64,000 nucleotides of DNA from Arthrobacter sp. efr-133-TYG-118. GTDB lineage: Bacteria > Actinomycetota > Actinomycetes > Actinomycetales > Micrococcaceae. Both the position numbers and the translations under genes were made by a program. The notes under the pieces were generated by a model. It saw nothing but the letters and a program-made list of their open reading frames with translations. It ran no database searches and was not told the DNA's origin. Below, in pieces: positions 42,236-50,542 of this stretch (position 1 is the first letter of the stretch; each line of letters begins with the position of its first letter). The DNA lies in contig NZ_JARVRH010000022.1 of assembly GCF_030209755.1 (NCBI RefSeq), positions 1 through 64,000 of the forward strand, written 5' to 3'.

Positions 42236-43351
42236 TTATCCCTCGGCGTTGCGGTTGCCCGTGCGCCAGCGAATGCCGGCGTCGATGAAGTCGTCGATGT
42301 CGCCGTCGAACACCGCTGACGTGTTGCCCACTTCGTGTTCAGTCCGCAAGTCCTTGACCATCTGGTACGGATTGAGCACGTACGAACGCATCTGGTCACC
42401 CCATGATGCCTTCACGTCACCTGCGAATGCCTTCTTCTCAGCATCTTCCTGCTCCTTTTTCAGGAGGAGGAGCCGCGATTGGAGCACGCGCATTGCGGCT
42501 GCGCGGTTCTGCAGCTGGGACTTCTCGTTCTGCATGGAGACGACAATCCCTGAAGGGATATGGGTCAAACGTACTGCGGAGTCCGTCGTGTTGACGGACT
42601 GGCCGCCAGGGCCGGAAGAGCGGAAGACATCGACGCGGATCTCGTTGTCCGGAATGTCGATCGAGTCGGTCTGCTCGATGAGCGGGATGACTTCGACGGC
42701 GGCAAAGGACGTTTGCCGCCGGCCTTGGTTGTCAAAGGGGCTGATACGGACAAGTCGGTGCGTCCCGGCTTCGACGCTGAGGGTACCGAACGCGTACGGC
42801 GCTTTGACCTCGAAAGTGGCTGATTTGAGGCCGGCCTCTTCGGCGTACGAGGTGTCCATGACGGTAGTCGGGTAGCCGTGGCGTTCCGCCCAGCGAAGGT
42901 ACATGCGCATGAGCATTTCGGCGAAGTCCGCCGCATCAACACCGCCGGCGCCCGCACGAATCGTGACGACCGCTTCGCGTTCGTCGTATTCGCCCGAGAG
43001 CAGGGTTACTACTTCAAGTTCCTTGAGGGCCTTGCGGATGGAGTCGAGTTCCGTGGCGGCTTCGACCATGGAGGCGTCGTCGTCCTCGTCCTGGCCGAGC
43101 TCGACAAGAACCTCAAGGTCGTCGATACGGCCCGTCAGCCTGTTCAACCGTTCAAGTTCCGACTGCCGGTGGGACAACTTGGACGTAATCACCTGTGCGG
43201 CAGCTGGATCGTCCCAGAGGTTCGGTTCACCGGCTCGCTCGCTCAGTTCTGCGATCTCTTCCTTGAGCTTCTCGACATCGGAAACCTGTTCGATGGAGCG
43301 GTAGGTGGAGCGAAGCGCGCGGATTTCTGCGGGAAAGTCAATCTGAGCCAT
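42236..43351 (-). CDS. prfB: Peptide chain release factor 2
   Basis: The 371-residue class I release factor has the GGQ motif in SSGPGGQSVNTTDSAV, the SPF stop-recognition tripeptide in RISPFDNQGRRQTSF and the N-terminal coiled coil. MAQIDFPAEI (ATG 43351) is the conserved start; an ATG seven codons upstream is a less likely alternative. The frame is continuous, so no programmed frameshift is used, as in most actinobacteria. Confidence 0.96.
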   Translation of the reverse strand: MAQIDFPAEIRALRSTYRSIEQVSDVEKLKEEIAELSERAGEPNLWDDPAAAQVITSKLSHRQSELERLNRLTGRIDDLEVLVELGQDEDDDASMVEAATELDSIRKALKELEVVTLLSGEYDEREAVVTIRAGAGGVDAADFAEMLMRMYLRWAERHGYPTTVMDTSYAEEAGLKSATFEVKAPYAFGTLSVEAGTHRLVRISPFDNQGRRQTSFAAVEVIPLIEQTDSIDIPDNEIRVDVFRSSGPGGQSVNTTDSAVRLTHIPSGIVVSMQNEKSQLQNRAAAMRVLQSRLLLLKKEQEDAEKKAFAGDVKASWGDQMRSYVLNPYQMVKDLRTEHEVGNTSAVFDGDIDDFIDAGIRWRTGNRNAEG

Positions 43352-43417
43352 GGTTGTTCCAGAGTACGCCATCCGTTGACGGCCTTGGCACGGGGTCTTG
43401 ACGTGTGACGCTTTGAA

Positions 43418-43870
43418 CTAGCGTGCCAGCCGGGAACGCGCAGTGGAACGGGCCTCGATCGGAACACCGTCGGGAAGCAAAAAACTGACCACAGGCGGAT
43501 GGGCCACCGCGCTGAGCACCACTTCGGCCGTGGCGCTGTCCGGACTTCCAGTACCCCGTGCGACGGCAAGTTGATCGAACCGTGAATGGGCGCCGTTTTG
43601 GCTGAGGTATGACTCGGTGACGCTCCGTACCCGCTCGCTATTGAGGACGGCCCATGGCGTTTCGGCGCCACTGTCCACTTGGCCAAGGGTATAGCTGTCC
43701 GCAGCTGCCACCGAAGCTCCGTCCGCCACGGAGAGGAGCTTCTTATGTTCGATGTAGATGGCGGAGGCGGCAGCAACGACCGTTGCCAGCAACAACGCGA
43801 TCACGACATAACCGATGGTCAAGACCATCAAATGGCCCTCTTCCCCCTCCGATTTCAGGGACCTCTGCAT
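43418..43870 (-). CDS. TadE/TadG-like (Rv3654c-type) pilus assembly protein
   Basis: The 150-residue protein is counted from ATG 43870, which has GAGGAGG 3-4 bases upstream. One N-terminal hydrophobic helix (VLTIGYVVIALLLATVVAAASAIYI) with an upstream Gly/Glu/His junction marks it as a pseudopilin-like TadE/G protein of the helicase/secretion-neighbour Rv3654c family. The remaining domain (DGASVAAADSYTLG ... AVAHPPVVSFLLPDGV) is conserved in that family. It is the last gene of the Tad operon. Confidence 0.82.
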   Translation of the reverse strand: MQRSLKSEGEEGHLMVLTIGYVVIALLLATVVAAASAIYIEHKKLLSVADGASVAAADSYTLGQVDSGAETPWAVLNSERVRSVTESYLSQNGAHSRFDQLAVARGTGSPDSATAEVVLSAVAHPPVVSFLLPDGVPIEARSTARSRLAR

Positions 43871-43893
43871 GTCCCTCCTCGCGGGAAGGTCCC

Positions 43894-44412
43894 TCACCTG
43901 AACCGCCCGACGATTTGCGTAGCCGACGCACTCAGATTCGCGGCGTCCAGATTCAGAGTGTCCCCAAAGGGCAGCATGGGCAACGGCACCGTGAGCTTGA
44001 CCGTCACCGTGACCGCAGCACCCGCCGACAGGCAATCGCCGCGGTCGCACGCGACGTCGACAAATGCCCGCTCCGCGGAATGGCCATAGTCGGCAAGAGT
44101 CAGAAGGGCAGCCTGTTCGGCGGCGACACGCCCCTGGGAGGTGTCCTTCTGCATGACGTAGACCTTGGCAGCTTGGTCCGCTGCCCCCACGACGGCGAAG
44201 GAACCGCCCTGGATCTGTCCAATAGTGACGATGAAATAGACCACCGGAACCATGAGCAGGAGGGACAAAAGGATGAACTCGACCACAGCGCTTCCCCGCT
44301 CAGAGGCACACCGCGGGCCGGTGGATTGCCGGCCCTCAGCGGGTGGCAGGCAGACCGCCTTCCGGAAGCGGGAAAGCGCTGCACGGCCAGGATCAGCCAG
44401 GAGTCGCAGCAT
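43894..44412 (-). CDS. TadE-family pseudopilin
   Basis: The 172-residue protein has a basic N-terminus (about 35 residues) followed by the TadE signature ERGSAVVEFILLSLLLMVPV, with Glu at +5 of the type IV pilin-like processing site after Gly. The external domain contains two Cys (ACDRGDC). Its start overlaps the preceding TadE gene by 20 nt. Minor pilins of this kind are matured by the TadV peptidase, which is not encoded in the window. Confidence 0.88.
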   Translation of the reverse strand: MLRLLADPGRAALSRFRKAVCLPPAEGRQSTGPRCASERGSAVVEFILLSLLLMVPVVYFIVTIGQIQGGSFAVVGAADQAAKVYVMQKDTSQGRVAAEQAALLTLADYGHSAERAFVDVACDRGDCLSAGAAVTVTVKLTVPLPMLPFGDTLNLDAANLSASATQIVGRFR

Positions 44413-44809
44413 GCCCCCTCACCTCCAGCGCCGCTCCGGGTCCTATCAGCCCGATGACGGGCAAGGGTGCCCGGACTGTCACTTCCAAGGTGCGGATTCC
44501 CTGGAAGCTAGCCTCCGACGTCGAGATATCCCGGGCAAAGTCCGCGTTCAGCGCCGTTCCGATCAGGTCTGCCGTGCGCTCACGTGCATCGGCCGGTGTC
44601 CGATCGGCGAGAGTGCCGTAACGGGCTCCGGACGAGGCCGCATCAAGGAGGGTATTGCGTACGTGCATCACCAGGGTCAGTTGAATGACGGCGAGGAAGA
44701 ACACCGTCAACAGACCGCCGACCAGCACAAAATCCACGACGGCGGAGCCTTGTTCATCGCTGCCACGCACGCCACCGCCATCTTCCGCTCCCCGGCTGCG
44801 GAACGGCAT
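44393..44809 (-). CDS. TadE-family pseudopilin
   Basis: The 138-residue protein has the TadE-type junction and helix DEQGSAVVDFVLVGGLLTVFFLAVIQL at residues 19-44 (here Asp replaces the usual Glu+5), then a soluble domain HVRNTLLDAASSGARYGTLADRTPAD that is the conserved TadE core. It lies between the pilin-like gene and the second TadE. Confidence 0.88.
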   Translation of the reverse strand: MPFRSRGAEDGGGVRGSDEQGSAVVDFVLVGGLLTVFFLAVIQLTLVMHVRNTLLDAASSGARYGTLADRTPADARERTADLIGTALNADFARDISTSEASFQGIRTLEVTVRAPLPVIGLIGPGAALEVRGHAATPG

Positions 44810-44813
44810 GGAC

Positions 44814-45077
44814 TTACTTTCCGACCTTGCTCATGGCCTGGTTGAAGAGTCCCTCAAGAGCCGGGCCGGCCAGCGCCAGGAGGCCCGCCACAAGTGCGGC
44901 GGACATCAATGTGATCATGACCCAACCGGGTACGTCGCCCCGCTCGGAATGATCGTCGTCGGGGACCAAACTTTCGTTTGGGGTGGTTCTCAGCGATGGT
45001 CCGGACGGCGGGAGAGTCCACAGGTGCCACAGCAAAAGTCCTGAAGCAGGCAGGCTTTGGCGTCCGAGCTTCTTCAT
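44814..45077 (-). CDS. Flp/pilin-like small membrane protein of the Tad locus
   Basis: This is an 87-residue protein (MKKLGRQ start at 45077; an ATG at 45092 gives five more residues). The N-terminal half is hydrophilic, and the C-terminal half has ERGDVPGWVMITLMSAALVAGLLALAG, a Gly-Asp junction and a single hydrophobic helix, then a short amphipathic tail. This is the arrangement of actinobacterial Flp or DUF4244-like pilins, and the position after tadC is where the major pilin is encoded. The usual Glu+5 is replaced, so processing is uncertain. Confidence 0.7.
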   Translation of the reverse strand: MKKLGRQSLPASGLLLWHLWTLPPSGPSLRTTPNESLVPDDDHSERGDVPGWVMITLMSAALVAGLLALAGPALEGLFNQAMSKVGK

Positions 45078-45205
45078 TTTTCCCCATTTCATTTTTCACC
45101 CATTTCGTTGTGCAGGAATCCGTTGTGGTCCTTGCAGTTTTTTGCTTTGGCATTCAGGCGGATGCCCATGTGATGAATGCGGACAGGCTCTGTGGGAGAC
45201 CGCCA

Positions 45206-46135
45206 TCAGAAGCCAAGTTCCAGCGCGGCCAAGCCCGGATAGACGGCGAAGATCACGGTGAGTGGAAGGACGCCGAAAACCAGCGGCACCATCATGGCGA
45301 TTTCCTTGCGGCCCGCCGCTTCCATCAGCTCCCGTTTGGCGGAATCGCGCACATCCGCAGCCTGGGCCCGCAAAACGTCGGCCAAGGGAGTACCGCGTTC
45401 GACGGCAACGACAATTCCATCCACGAACCGAACAAGCGGGCCGAGCTCGGTTCGTCCCGAAAACTCGTGCAGGGCTTCGACCAAGGGCGTGCCGGCCCGG
45501 GTGGCGGCCAATACCAGGGCAAACTCCTTCGCCAGTTCGCCGCGGGCTGTGCGACACACCCGATCGAGGGCGCCGCTGGCGTTCTCCCCGGCGCCCACCG
45601 CGAGGGCCATCAGTTCGGCAAGGCTGGGGAATTCCGCCAGCATCCGCCTTTGCCTTCGTTTGATCCGCACCCCCAGCACGTAGTCGCGGAATAGAAACCC
45701 TCCCAGTGCACAAACCAGGACCGAGGCAACTGCGAGCCCCGGACTGAACCGCCCCCCGGTCGCACTCACGACCACCACGACAACCGCTGTGGCAAATCCC
45801 GCCGCCGCCCATAGCAACTGCTCCGCGCGGAAGTCCAGCGCGGACTTTCCAGAACCGGCCTTTGCCAGCCTCTTGTTGAGGGACGTGGTACCGAGGTTGA
45901 ACTTCGCCACATAGCGGAGGGCGTCCCGGAACACCGGCCGCAGAATGCGCTCCAAGGGGCCGAACGGTGCGATGTCCGGGGTTGTGGACAGCAGGCGCGA
46001 TTCGAGATTCTGGGACCTGAGTTGCGGCTCGATGCGCTCCACGAAGGGAGTGGCCCGCATAAAGGGCATGCGAACAAAGATGAGCCACAATCCGGCTCCC
46101 AACAGAAGTCCGCAGAACACGGTCAGGGCAGTCAT
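45206..46135 (-). CDS. tadC: Tad pilus inner-membrane platform protein TadC (T2SF)
   Basis: The 309-residue type II secretion F-domain protein has the conserved core FPSLAELMALAVGAGENASGALDRVCRTARGELAKEFALVLAATRAGTPLVEALHEFS, with three membrane segments around it. It starts inside the tadB stop (4-nt overlap) and forms the inner-membrane platform with TadB. Confidence 0.92.
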   Translation of the reverse strand: MTALTVFCGLLLGAGLWLIFVRMPFMRATPFVERIEPQLRSQNLESRLLSTTPDIAPFGPLERILRPVFRDALRYVAKFNLGTTSLNKRLAKAGSGKSALDFRAEQLLWAAAGFATAVVVVVVSATGGRFSPGLAVASVLVCALGGFLFRDYVLGVRIKRRQRRMLAEFPSLAELMALAVGAGENASGALDRVCRTARGELAKEFALVLAATRAGTPLVEALHEFSGRTELGPLVRFVDGIVVAVERGTPLADVLRAQAADVRDSAKRELMEAAGRKEIAMMVPLVFGVLPLTVIFAVYPGLAALELGF

Positions 46136-46986
46136 CGAAGCACCCTTTCATCTTCAGGAAGGGCGGCGATGCGCAGCATGACCCAGTAACAGAAACCCGA
46201 GACCAGCAATCCGCCTCCAAGAACGCTGACTCCGGCCGCCGAGTTGTACGCGGCAACCGCTTCCGGCCTGCTGGCCAGCAGCATCAGGACGATCCAGGGG
46301 GCGGCAACGGCCAGGCGCGCCCCATTGATGGTCCATGATTGTCGTGCCTCGAGTTCACTGCGGGTCCTCGCGCTCTCACGAAGGAACTCGGCAAGAGTTC
46401 CCAAAAGGCGACCGAGATCGGATCCGCCCACATCGCGGGTCAGTCTAAGCGCCTCAATGATCCGGTCGGCAACGGGATCGGCCAAGCGGTCCTTTAACTT
46501 GCTCAACGCCGCATCGAAATGGCCACCGGAACGGTAATCCGCACCAAACTCCCGGAAGAGGGATCGCAGCTCTTCAGGGCCCTTGTCCCCGAGCTGGACA
46601 AGTGCCTCGGGCAACGAGAGTCCCGCGCGGATTGCCGAGCGCAAATGGTCGACCACATCGGGCCAGAGCTCCCGGAGCATGGCGGTCCGCTTGCGCGCAC
46701 GCCAGCTCACAATTGCCAAGGGAAGCCACGCACCGAACAGGCCGAAGCACGCTGCGATCGAAAAGGACGCCGTCACGATGTAGATCACCAGAGTGGTGAA
46801 AAGACCCAATCCGAGGCACGACGCGATGAATCCCCCGCCGCTCACTTTTTCGATCCCGGCCGTGAGCAACAAAGACTCAAGGCGTTTCTGTTTGGGCTCC
46901 TTGCCGGCAAATGGGTGTTGTTCCCATGCCGACCACCAGATGAGGAAAACCCCCAGCCCGCAGAGAACGCCCAGCAGCGGCGCCAT
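46132..46986 (-). CDS. tadB: Tad pilus inner-membrane platform protein TadB (T2SF)
   Basis: The 284-residue F-domain protein has two N-terminal helices, the cytoplasmic F domain DVVDHLRSAIRAGLSLPEALVQLGDKGPEELRSLFREF, and two C-terminal helices. Its ATG shares a base with the tadA stop (TGATG arrangement at 46984-46988). Confidence 0.92.
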   Translation of the reverse strand: MAPLLGVLCGLGVFLIWWSAWEQHPFAGKEPKQKRLESLLLTAGIEKVSGGGFIASCLGLGLFTTLVIYIVTASFSIAACFGLFGAWLPLAIVSWRARKRTAMLRELWPDVVDHLRSAIRAGLSLPEALVQLGDKGPEELRSLFREFGADYRSGGHFDAALSKLKDRLADPVADRIIEALRLTRDVGGSDLGRLLGTLAEFLRESARTRSELEARQSWTINGARLAVAAPWIVLMLLASRPEAVAAYNSAAGVSVLGGGLLVSGFCYWVMLRIAALPEDERVLR

Positions 46987-48209
46987 CAGGAGCGCTCCAG
47001 GAGCGCGGCGACGTCAAAACCTGCCCGGGTGAATTTCTCGGCGGCCGGCATGGAATTCGAAGTGGCTTGGAGTTTGCCGTCCGGCATCGCGAATACCTTG
47101 GACGACTCAATGATGCCGTTCTCCACGCGGCGCCCGAGCGAAAGGATCTCGGTGACTTGCCGGCGTCCGTCCGCGTGGCGGCTGCAATGGACCACGAGGT
47201 CGATGCAGGATGCCACGGTTGGAACGACGAACGCACTCGAGATGTTGCCGCCAGCCAGCAGCGGCAGGGTGCAAATCTTGGTCACGGCGTCATGGGCAGA
47301 GTTCGCATGGACGGTACACATACCGGGAAGGCCGGAATTCAACGCAATAAGCATGTCCAGGCTTTCGGCTTCCCGGACTTCGCCGACCACGAGACGATCC
47401 GGCCGCATGCGAAGAGCCTCTTTGACGAGTCGGCGTAAGGGAATTTCCCCGTGACCCTCGAGGTTTGGCTGGCGGCACTGGAGGCCAACGACGTCTCGCA
47501 GCGGGAAATGGAGTTCAAAGATCTCTTCGACGGTGATGACCCGCTCCCGGGAGCCGATGTTGGCCGCCAGGCAGTTGAGCATTGTGGTCTTTCCTGCCTG
47601 GGTGGCTCCTGAGACGAGAATGTTCAATCCGCTGGCCACCGCGGCTCCCAGGAATCTGGCCGACTCGGGCGTCAACGTTCCCAGCTCAACCAGATGCTCG
47701 AGCCGGGTCGCCTTGACCACGAATTTGCGGATATTCACGGCCCAATGGCGGCGGGTGACGTCAGGAATGACGACGTGGAGCCGAGAGCCATCGGGGAGGG
47801 CCGCGTCCACAAAGGGTGAGGACAGGTCCAGCCTGCGCCCGGAACTCTTAAGCATCCGCTCAACGAGGTCGCGAACCTGCTGCTCGGTGAGGCTGATCGA
47901 GGTAAGTTCGGATTCGCCATTCCGGGCAACGTAGACCTCGTTGGGCGCGTTGAGCCAGACCTCTTCGATGGTGGGGTCATCCAGGAGTGGCTGGAGCTGC
48001 CCGAAGCCAGCAACGGCGTCGAACACGTACTTGCGTGCTGTTTCCAAATGTCCCAAAGGAGGCAAGGGGCCCAGAAGCGCCCGCTCGTCGTAGTCATTTA
48101 CGGCGGCCTCGACGAGCCGGTGAACTTCGACTGCTTGACTCAAAGGATCCAGTCCACGCCGACGAATCAGCTCGCGGACTTCATCCTCGACGATGCGCAA
48201 AGCCTCCAT
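46986..48209 (-). CDS. tadA: Tad pilus assembly ATPase TadA (CpaF family)
   Basis: The 407-residue secretion ATPase has Walker A SGATQAGKTTMLN, the Asp box VEEIFELHF, His box and Walker B VVGEVREAESLDML, and the N-terminal domain DPTIEEVWLNAPNEVYVARNG. It powers assembly of the pilus built from the small proteins encoded downstream. It is the first gene of the locus on the minus strand. The upstream 190 bases separate it from the divergent S53 gene. A CpaE/TadZ-type ATPase, often next to tadA, is not visible here. Confidence 0.94.
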   Translation of the reverse strand: MEALRIVEDEVRELIRRRGLDPLSQAVEVHRLVEAAVNDYDERALLGPLPPLGHLETARKYVFDAVAGFGQLQPLLDDPTIEEVWLNAPNEVYVARNGESELTSISLTEQQVRDLVERMLKSSGRRLDLSSPFVDAALPDGSRLHVVIPDVTRRHWAVNIRKFVVKATRLEHLVELGTLTPESARFLGAAVASGLNILVSGATQAGKTTMLNCLAANIGSRERVITVEEIFELHFPLRDVVGLQCRQPNLEGHGEIPLRRLVKEALRMRPDRLVVGEVREAESLDMLIALNSGLPGMCTVHANSAHDAVTKICTLPLLAGGNISSAFVVPTVASCIDLVVHCSRHADGRRQVTEILSLGRRVENGIIESSKVFAMPDGKLQATSNSMPAAEKFTRAGFDVAALLERS

Positions 48210-48330
48210 GTTCCCCCCAATGCAGCATGCGCCCAGGCGCTGCGGAAACCTTCAACAAGGTCAAGGCTAGGGGAGGTTACAACATGGGACCAAGTCATTT
48301 TGGCGGACCTGTGGATAATTGTCTTATCTG

Positions 48331-48368
48331 CAAGTCACACCAGAAACATGTGAATCTCTGGCCACTCC
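48331..48368 (+). repeat. Shared upstream element, copy A (before the S53 peptidase)
   Basis: This is a 38-nt stretch starting CAAGTCACACCAG and ending CTCTGGCCACTCC, 32 nt before the start codon of the S53 gene. It is identical at 32 of 38 positions to a copy before the GH25 gene (50374-50411). TGGATAA lies about 20 bases further upstream in both. The conservation in otherwise diverged noncoding DNA indicates a common regulatory site. Confidence 0.85.
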
Positions 48369-48400
48369 AGACCCCAAATATCCGGGCAAAGAAGGATCTC

Positions 48401-50305
48401 ATGCCGAAAACACCGCGCGGATATCCCCGCGGCCGCTGGTTCAGCAGGCCCCGCTTGGTGACCGGTGCCGCGGTGCTGATGCTACTGTCCTGGATTGTCA
48501 CGCCTGCGCAAGCAGAAGAAGGTTCAACCGATCCCCTTCCTGGAACATCGTCGGCATCGGTCTCGCCCCCTCAGCCCACGCCGGCTGCCCAGGCCATGGC
48601 ACGGTTGAAGGGTCACCGCCATTCGAAGGTATGCGGGGGCGCACCCCCAGGCTATGCATCGTGCCATGCGGAAATCGACGATGAAGTCGCAGGTCCCCTG
48701 GCCGCCGGGCAGCTTCTCCCTGCCGGGTACGGGCCCGCGGACCTGCAGTCCGCCTACAGGCTGCCCTCACTCACCGCCGGCATCGGCAGAACCGTAGCGG
48801 TAGTCGATCCGTACGATGCACCGACTGTCGAGGCGGATTTGGCTGTCTACCGGACGAGGTACGGGCAGACGCCCTGTTCCTCGGCCTCAGGGTGCTTCCG
48901 GAAAGTGGACCAGGACGGCGGAAGCTCCCTGCCGCCCGTCAACGCGGCCTGGGCGCAGGAAACGTCCCTCGATGTCCAAATGGTCTCGGCGGCCTGCCCC
49001 AACTGCAGCATCCTGCTCGTCGAGGCCAGGTCGAATTCCCTCACCGATCTGGGCACCGCGGTCAATACCGCGGTCAATCTAGGTGCCAATGCTGTGTCGA
49101 TGAGCTTCGGCGGCCCCGAGGTCGGCGGGGTCACACGGTTCGACGGCGCTTACTTCAATCACCCAGGGATCCCCCTCGTGGCCAGCTCCGGCGACAACGG
49201 CTACACGAACGCCACCGCCCCGCCTACGGTGAACTATCCTGCGTCCTCCCCCAACGTCGTCGCGGTTGGCGGCACCACCCTGACACTCGACACAAGCAAA
49301 GTCCGGGGGTGGACCGAACGCGCTTGGGGAGGCGCGGCATCCGGGGCACCTGGACCTGGCAGCGGCTGCTCCGCCTACGAGCCCAAGCCGGCCTGGCAGC
49401 ATGACACCGGCTGTCCCAACCGCACCGTCGCTGACGTCGCCTCAGTCGCAGACCCGAGCACCGGCGTCGCCGTCTACGACAGCACCCCGAGCAACGGGAT
49501 GAGCGGGTGGATGGTCTTTGGCGGAACCAGCGCTGCGGCCCCCGTCATTGCAGCCACGTACGCCCTCGCCGGCCCTACGCCTGCGGGAATCTCCCCTGCC
49601 CAGCTTGCCTACAGCTCACCCTGGGCGCTGAATGATCTTGCCAACGGTGCGAACGGCACGTGCGCAGTGCCCTATCTGTGCACCGCCGGCTACGGATACG
49701 ACGGTCCGACCGGGCTCGGGACCGCGCAAGGACTGACAGCATTCACTCCCTCGAGCCCGCCTTCGTTCACCGATATCCCCGCCAGCTACCCCTTCTACGT
49801 AGAAGTGACGTGGATGGCCTACAACGGCATCACCACGGGCTACCCCGACGGTACGTTCCGCCCCGTCCAACCCGTCACACGCGAGGCAATGGCCGCTTTC
49901 CTCTATCGTCTCAAGGGGAGCCCCACCTACATTCCCCCGGTCATCTCTCCGTTCAGGGACATCGGGCCACTTTCATCGTTCTACAAAGAAATCACCTGGC
50001 TGGCCTCCACCGGCATCACCACCGGATACCCCGACGGCACCTACCGTCCCTTGGATCCTGTCAATCGCGACGCCATGGCTGCATTCCTCTACCGACTTGC
50101 CGGGAAACCCTCATATACTCCGCCCGGCGCCTCACCGTTCACCGATCTCACACCAGCGAGCCCGTTCTACCTCGAAATCACCTGGCTGGCCTCCACCGGC
50201 ATCACCACCGGATACGCCGACGGCACCTACCGGCCGCTGAACCCGGTCAACCGCGACGCCATGGCTGCGTTCATGTACCGCTACAACGCCAAAATCGGAC
50301 GCTGA
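48401..50305 (+). CDS. Secreted S53 (sedolisin-like) peptidase with three SLH repeats
   Basis: The 634-residue protein is counted from ATG 48401 (GAAGGA 4-5 bases upstream). A signal peptide ends about residue 38 (TPAQA). The S53/sedolisin domain (about 80-440) has AYRLPSLTAGIGRTVAVVDPYDAPTVEADLAVYRTRYG, the SSGDNG segment and the active-site Ser loop GGTSAAAPVIA. Three SLH-type repeats of about 60 residues follow (FTDI/FRDI/FTDL ... GITTGYPDGT(F/Y)RP ... NRDAMAAFLYR). SLH repeats bind pyruvylated wall polymers, so the enzyme is likely wall-attached. The usual acidic catalytic pair should lie in the TVEADLAVYR region but is not certain. The protein is separated from tadA by a divergent region. 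Confidence 0.9.
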   Translation: MPKTPRGYPRGRWFSRPRLVTGAAVLMLLSWIVTPAQAEEGSTDPLPGTSSASVSPPQPTPAAQAMARLKGHRHSKVCGGAPPGYASCHAEIDDEVAGPLAAGQLLPAGYGPADLQSAYRLPSLTAGIGRTVAVVDPYDAPTVEADLAVYRTRYGQTPCSSASGCFRKVDQDGGSSLPPVNAAWAQETSLDVQMVSAACPNCSILLVEARSNSLTDLGTAVNTAVNLGANAVSMSFGGPEVGGVTRFDGAYFNHPGIPLVASSGDNGYTNATAPPTVNYPASSPNVVAVGGTTLTLDTSKVRGWTERAWGGAASGAPGPGSGCSAYEPKPAWQHDTGCPNRTVADVASVADPSTGVAVYDSTPSNGMSGWMVFGGTSAAAPVIAATYALAGPTPAGISPAQLAYSSPWALNDLANGANGTCAVPYLCTAGYGYDGPTGLGTAQGLTAFTPSSPPSFTDIPASYPFYVEVTWMAYNGITTGYPDGTFRPVQPVTREAMAAFLYRLKGSPTYIPPVISPFRDIGPLSSFYKEITWLASTGITTGYPDGTYRPLDPVNRDAMAAFLYRLAGKPSYTPPGASPFTDLTPASPFYLEITWLASTGITTGYADGTYRPLNPVNRDAMAAFMYRYNAKIGR

Positions 50306-50373
50306 GGACTGCAGCCAGGTGCAGCTGAATGTGGCGCCAAAGTTGGCGTAGCCGTTGGATAACTGTTCAACCA

Positions 50374-50411
50374 CAAGTCACACCAGCAACACATAAAACT
50401 CTGGCCACTTC
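50374..50411 (+). repeat. Shared upstream element, copy B (before the GH25 muramidase)
   Basis: This is the second copy of the 38-nt element (CAAGTCACACCAGCAACA ... CTCTGGCCACTTC), 131 bases before the chosen GH25 start, and 14 bases before an ATG at 50426 in the same frame. Identity to copy A is 32/38. Confidence 0.85.
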
Positions 50412-50542
50412 TGCCACCGAATGCTATGGTGTCCCGGTTAGGAGCTGGCTTTATGGTGCGCTGCAGAGGTGTTCGTTATTGGAGCTGCAGGCGAAGCTTT
50501 CACCATGTGCCCTCACAGAGCGGTACCTTGCCGGAATTGAAA

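Noticed and set aside
42236..43372. Programmed frameshift in prfB
   Set aside because: The release factor frame is continuous, with no internal early TGA and no slippery CTTT site near the start.
45096..46256. 386-codon minus-strand frame overlapping tadC
   Set aside because: It is the wrong frame of tadC and tadB, Arg/Gly/Pro-rich, without the F-domain that the adjacent frame encodes.
48335..48353. CRP-like TCACA-N9-TGTGA inverted repeat in upstream element copy A
   Set aside because: The spacing and orientation are not those of a CRP site, and the second half is lost in copy B while the rest of the element is conserved.
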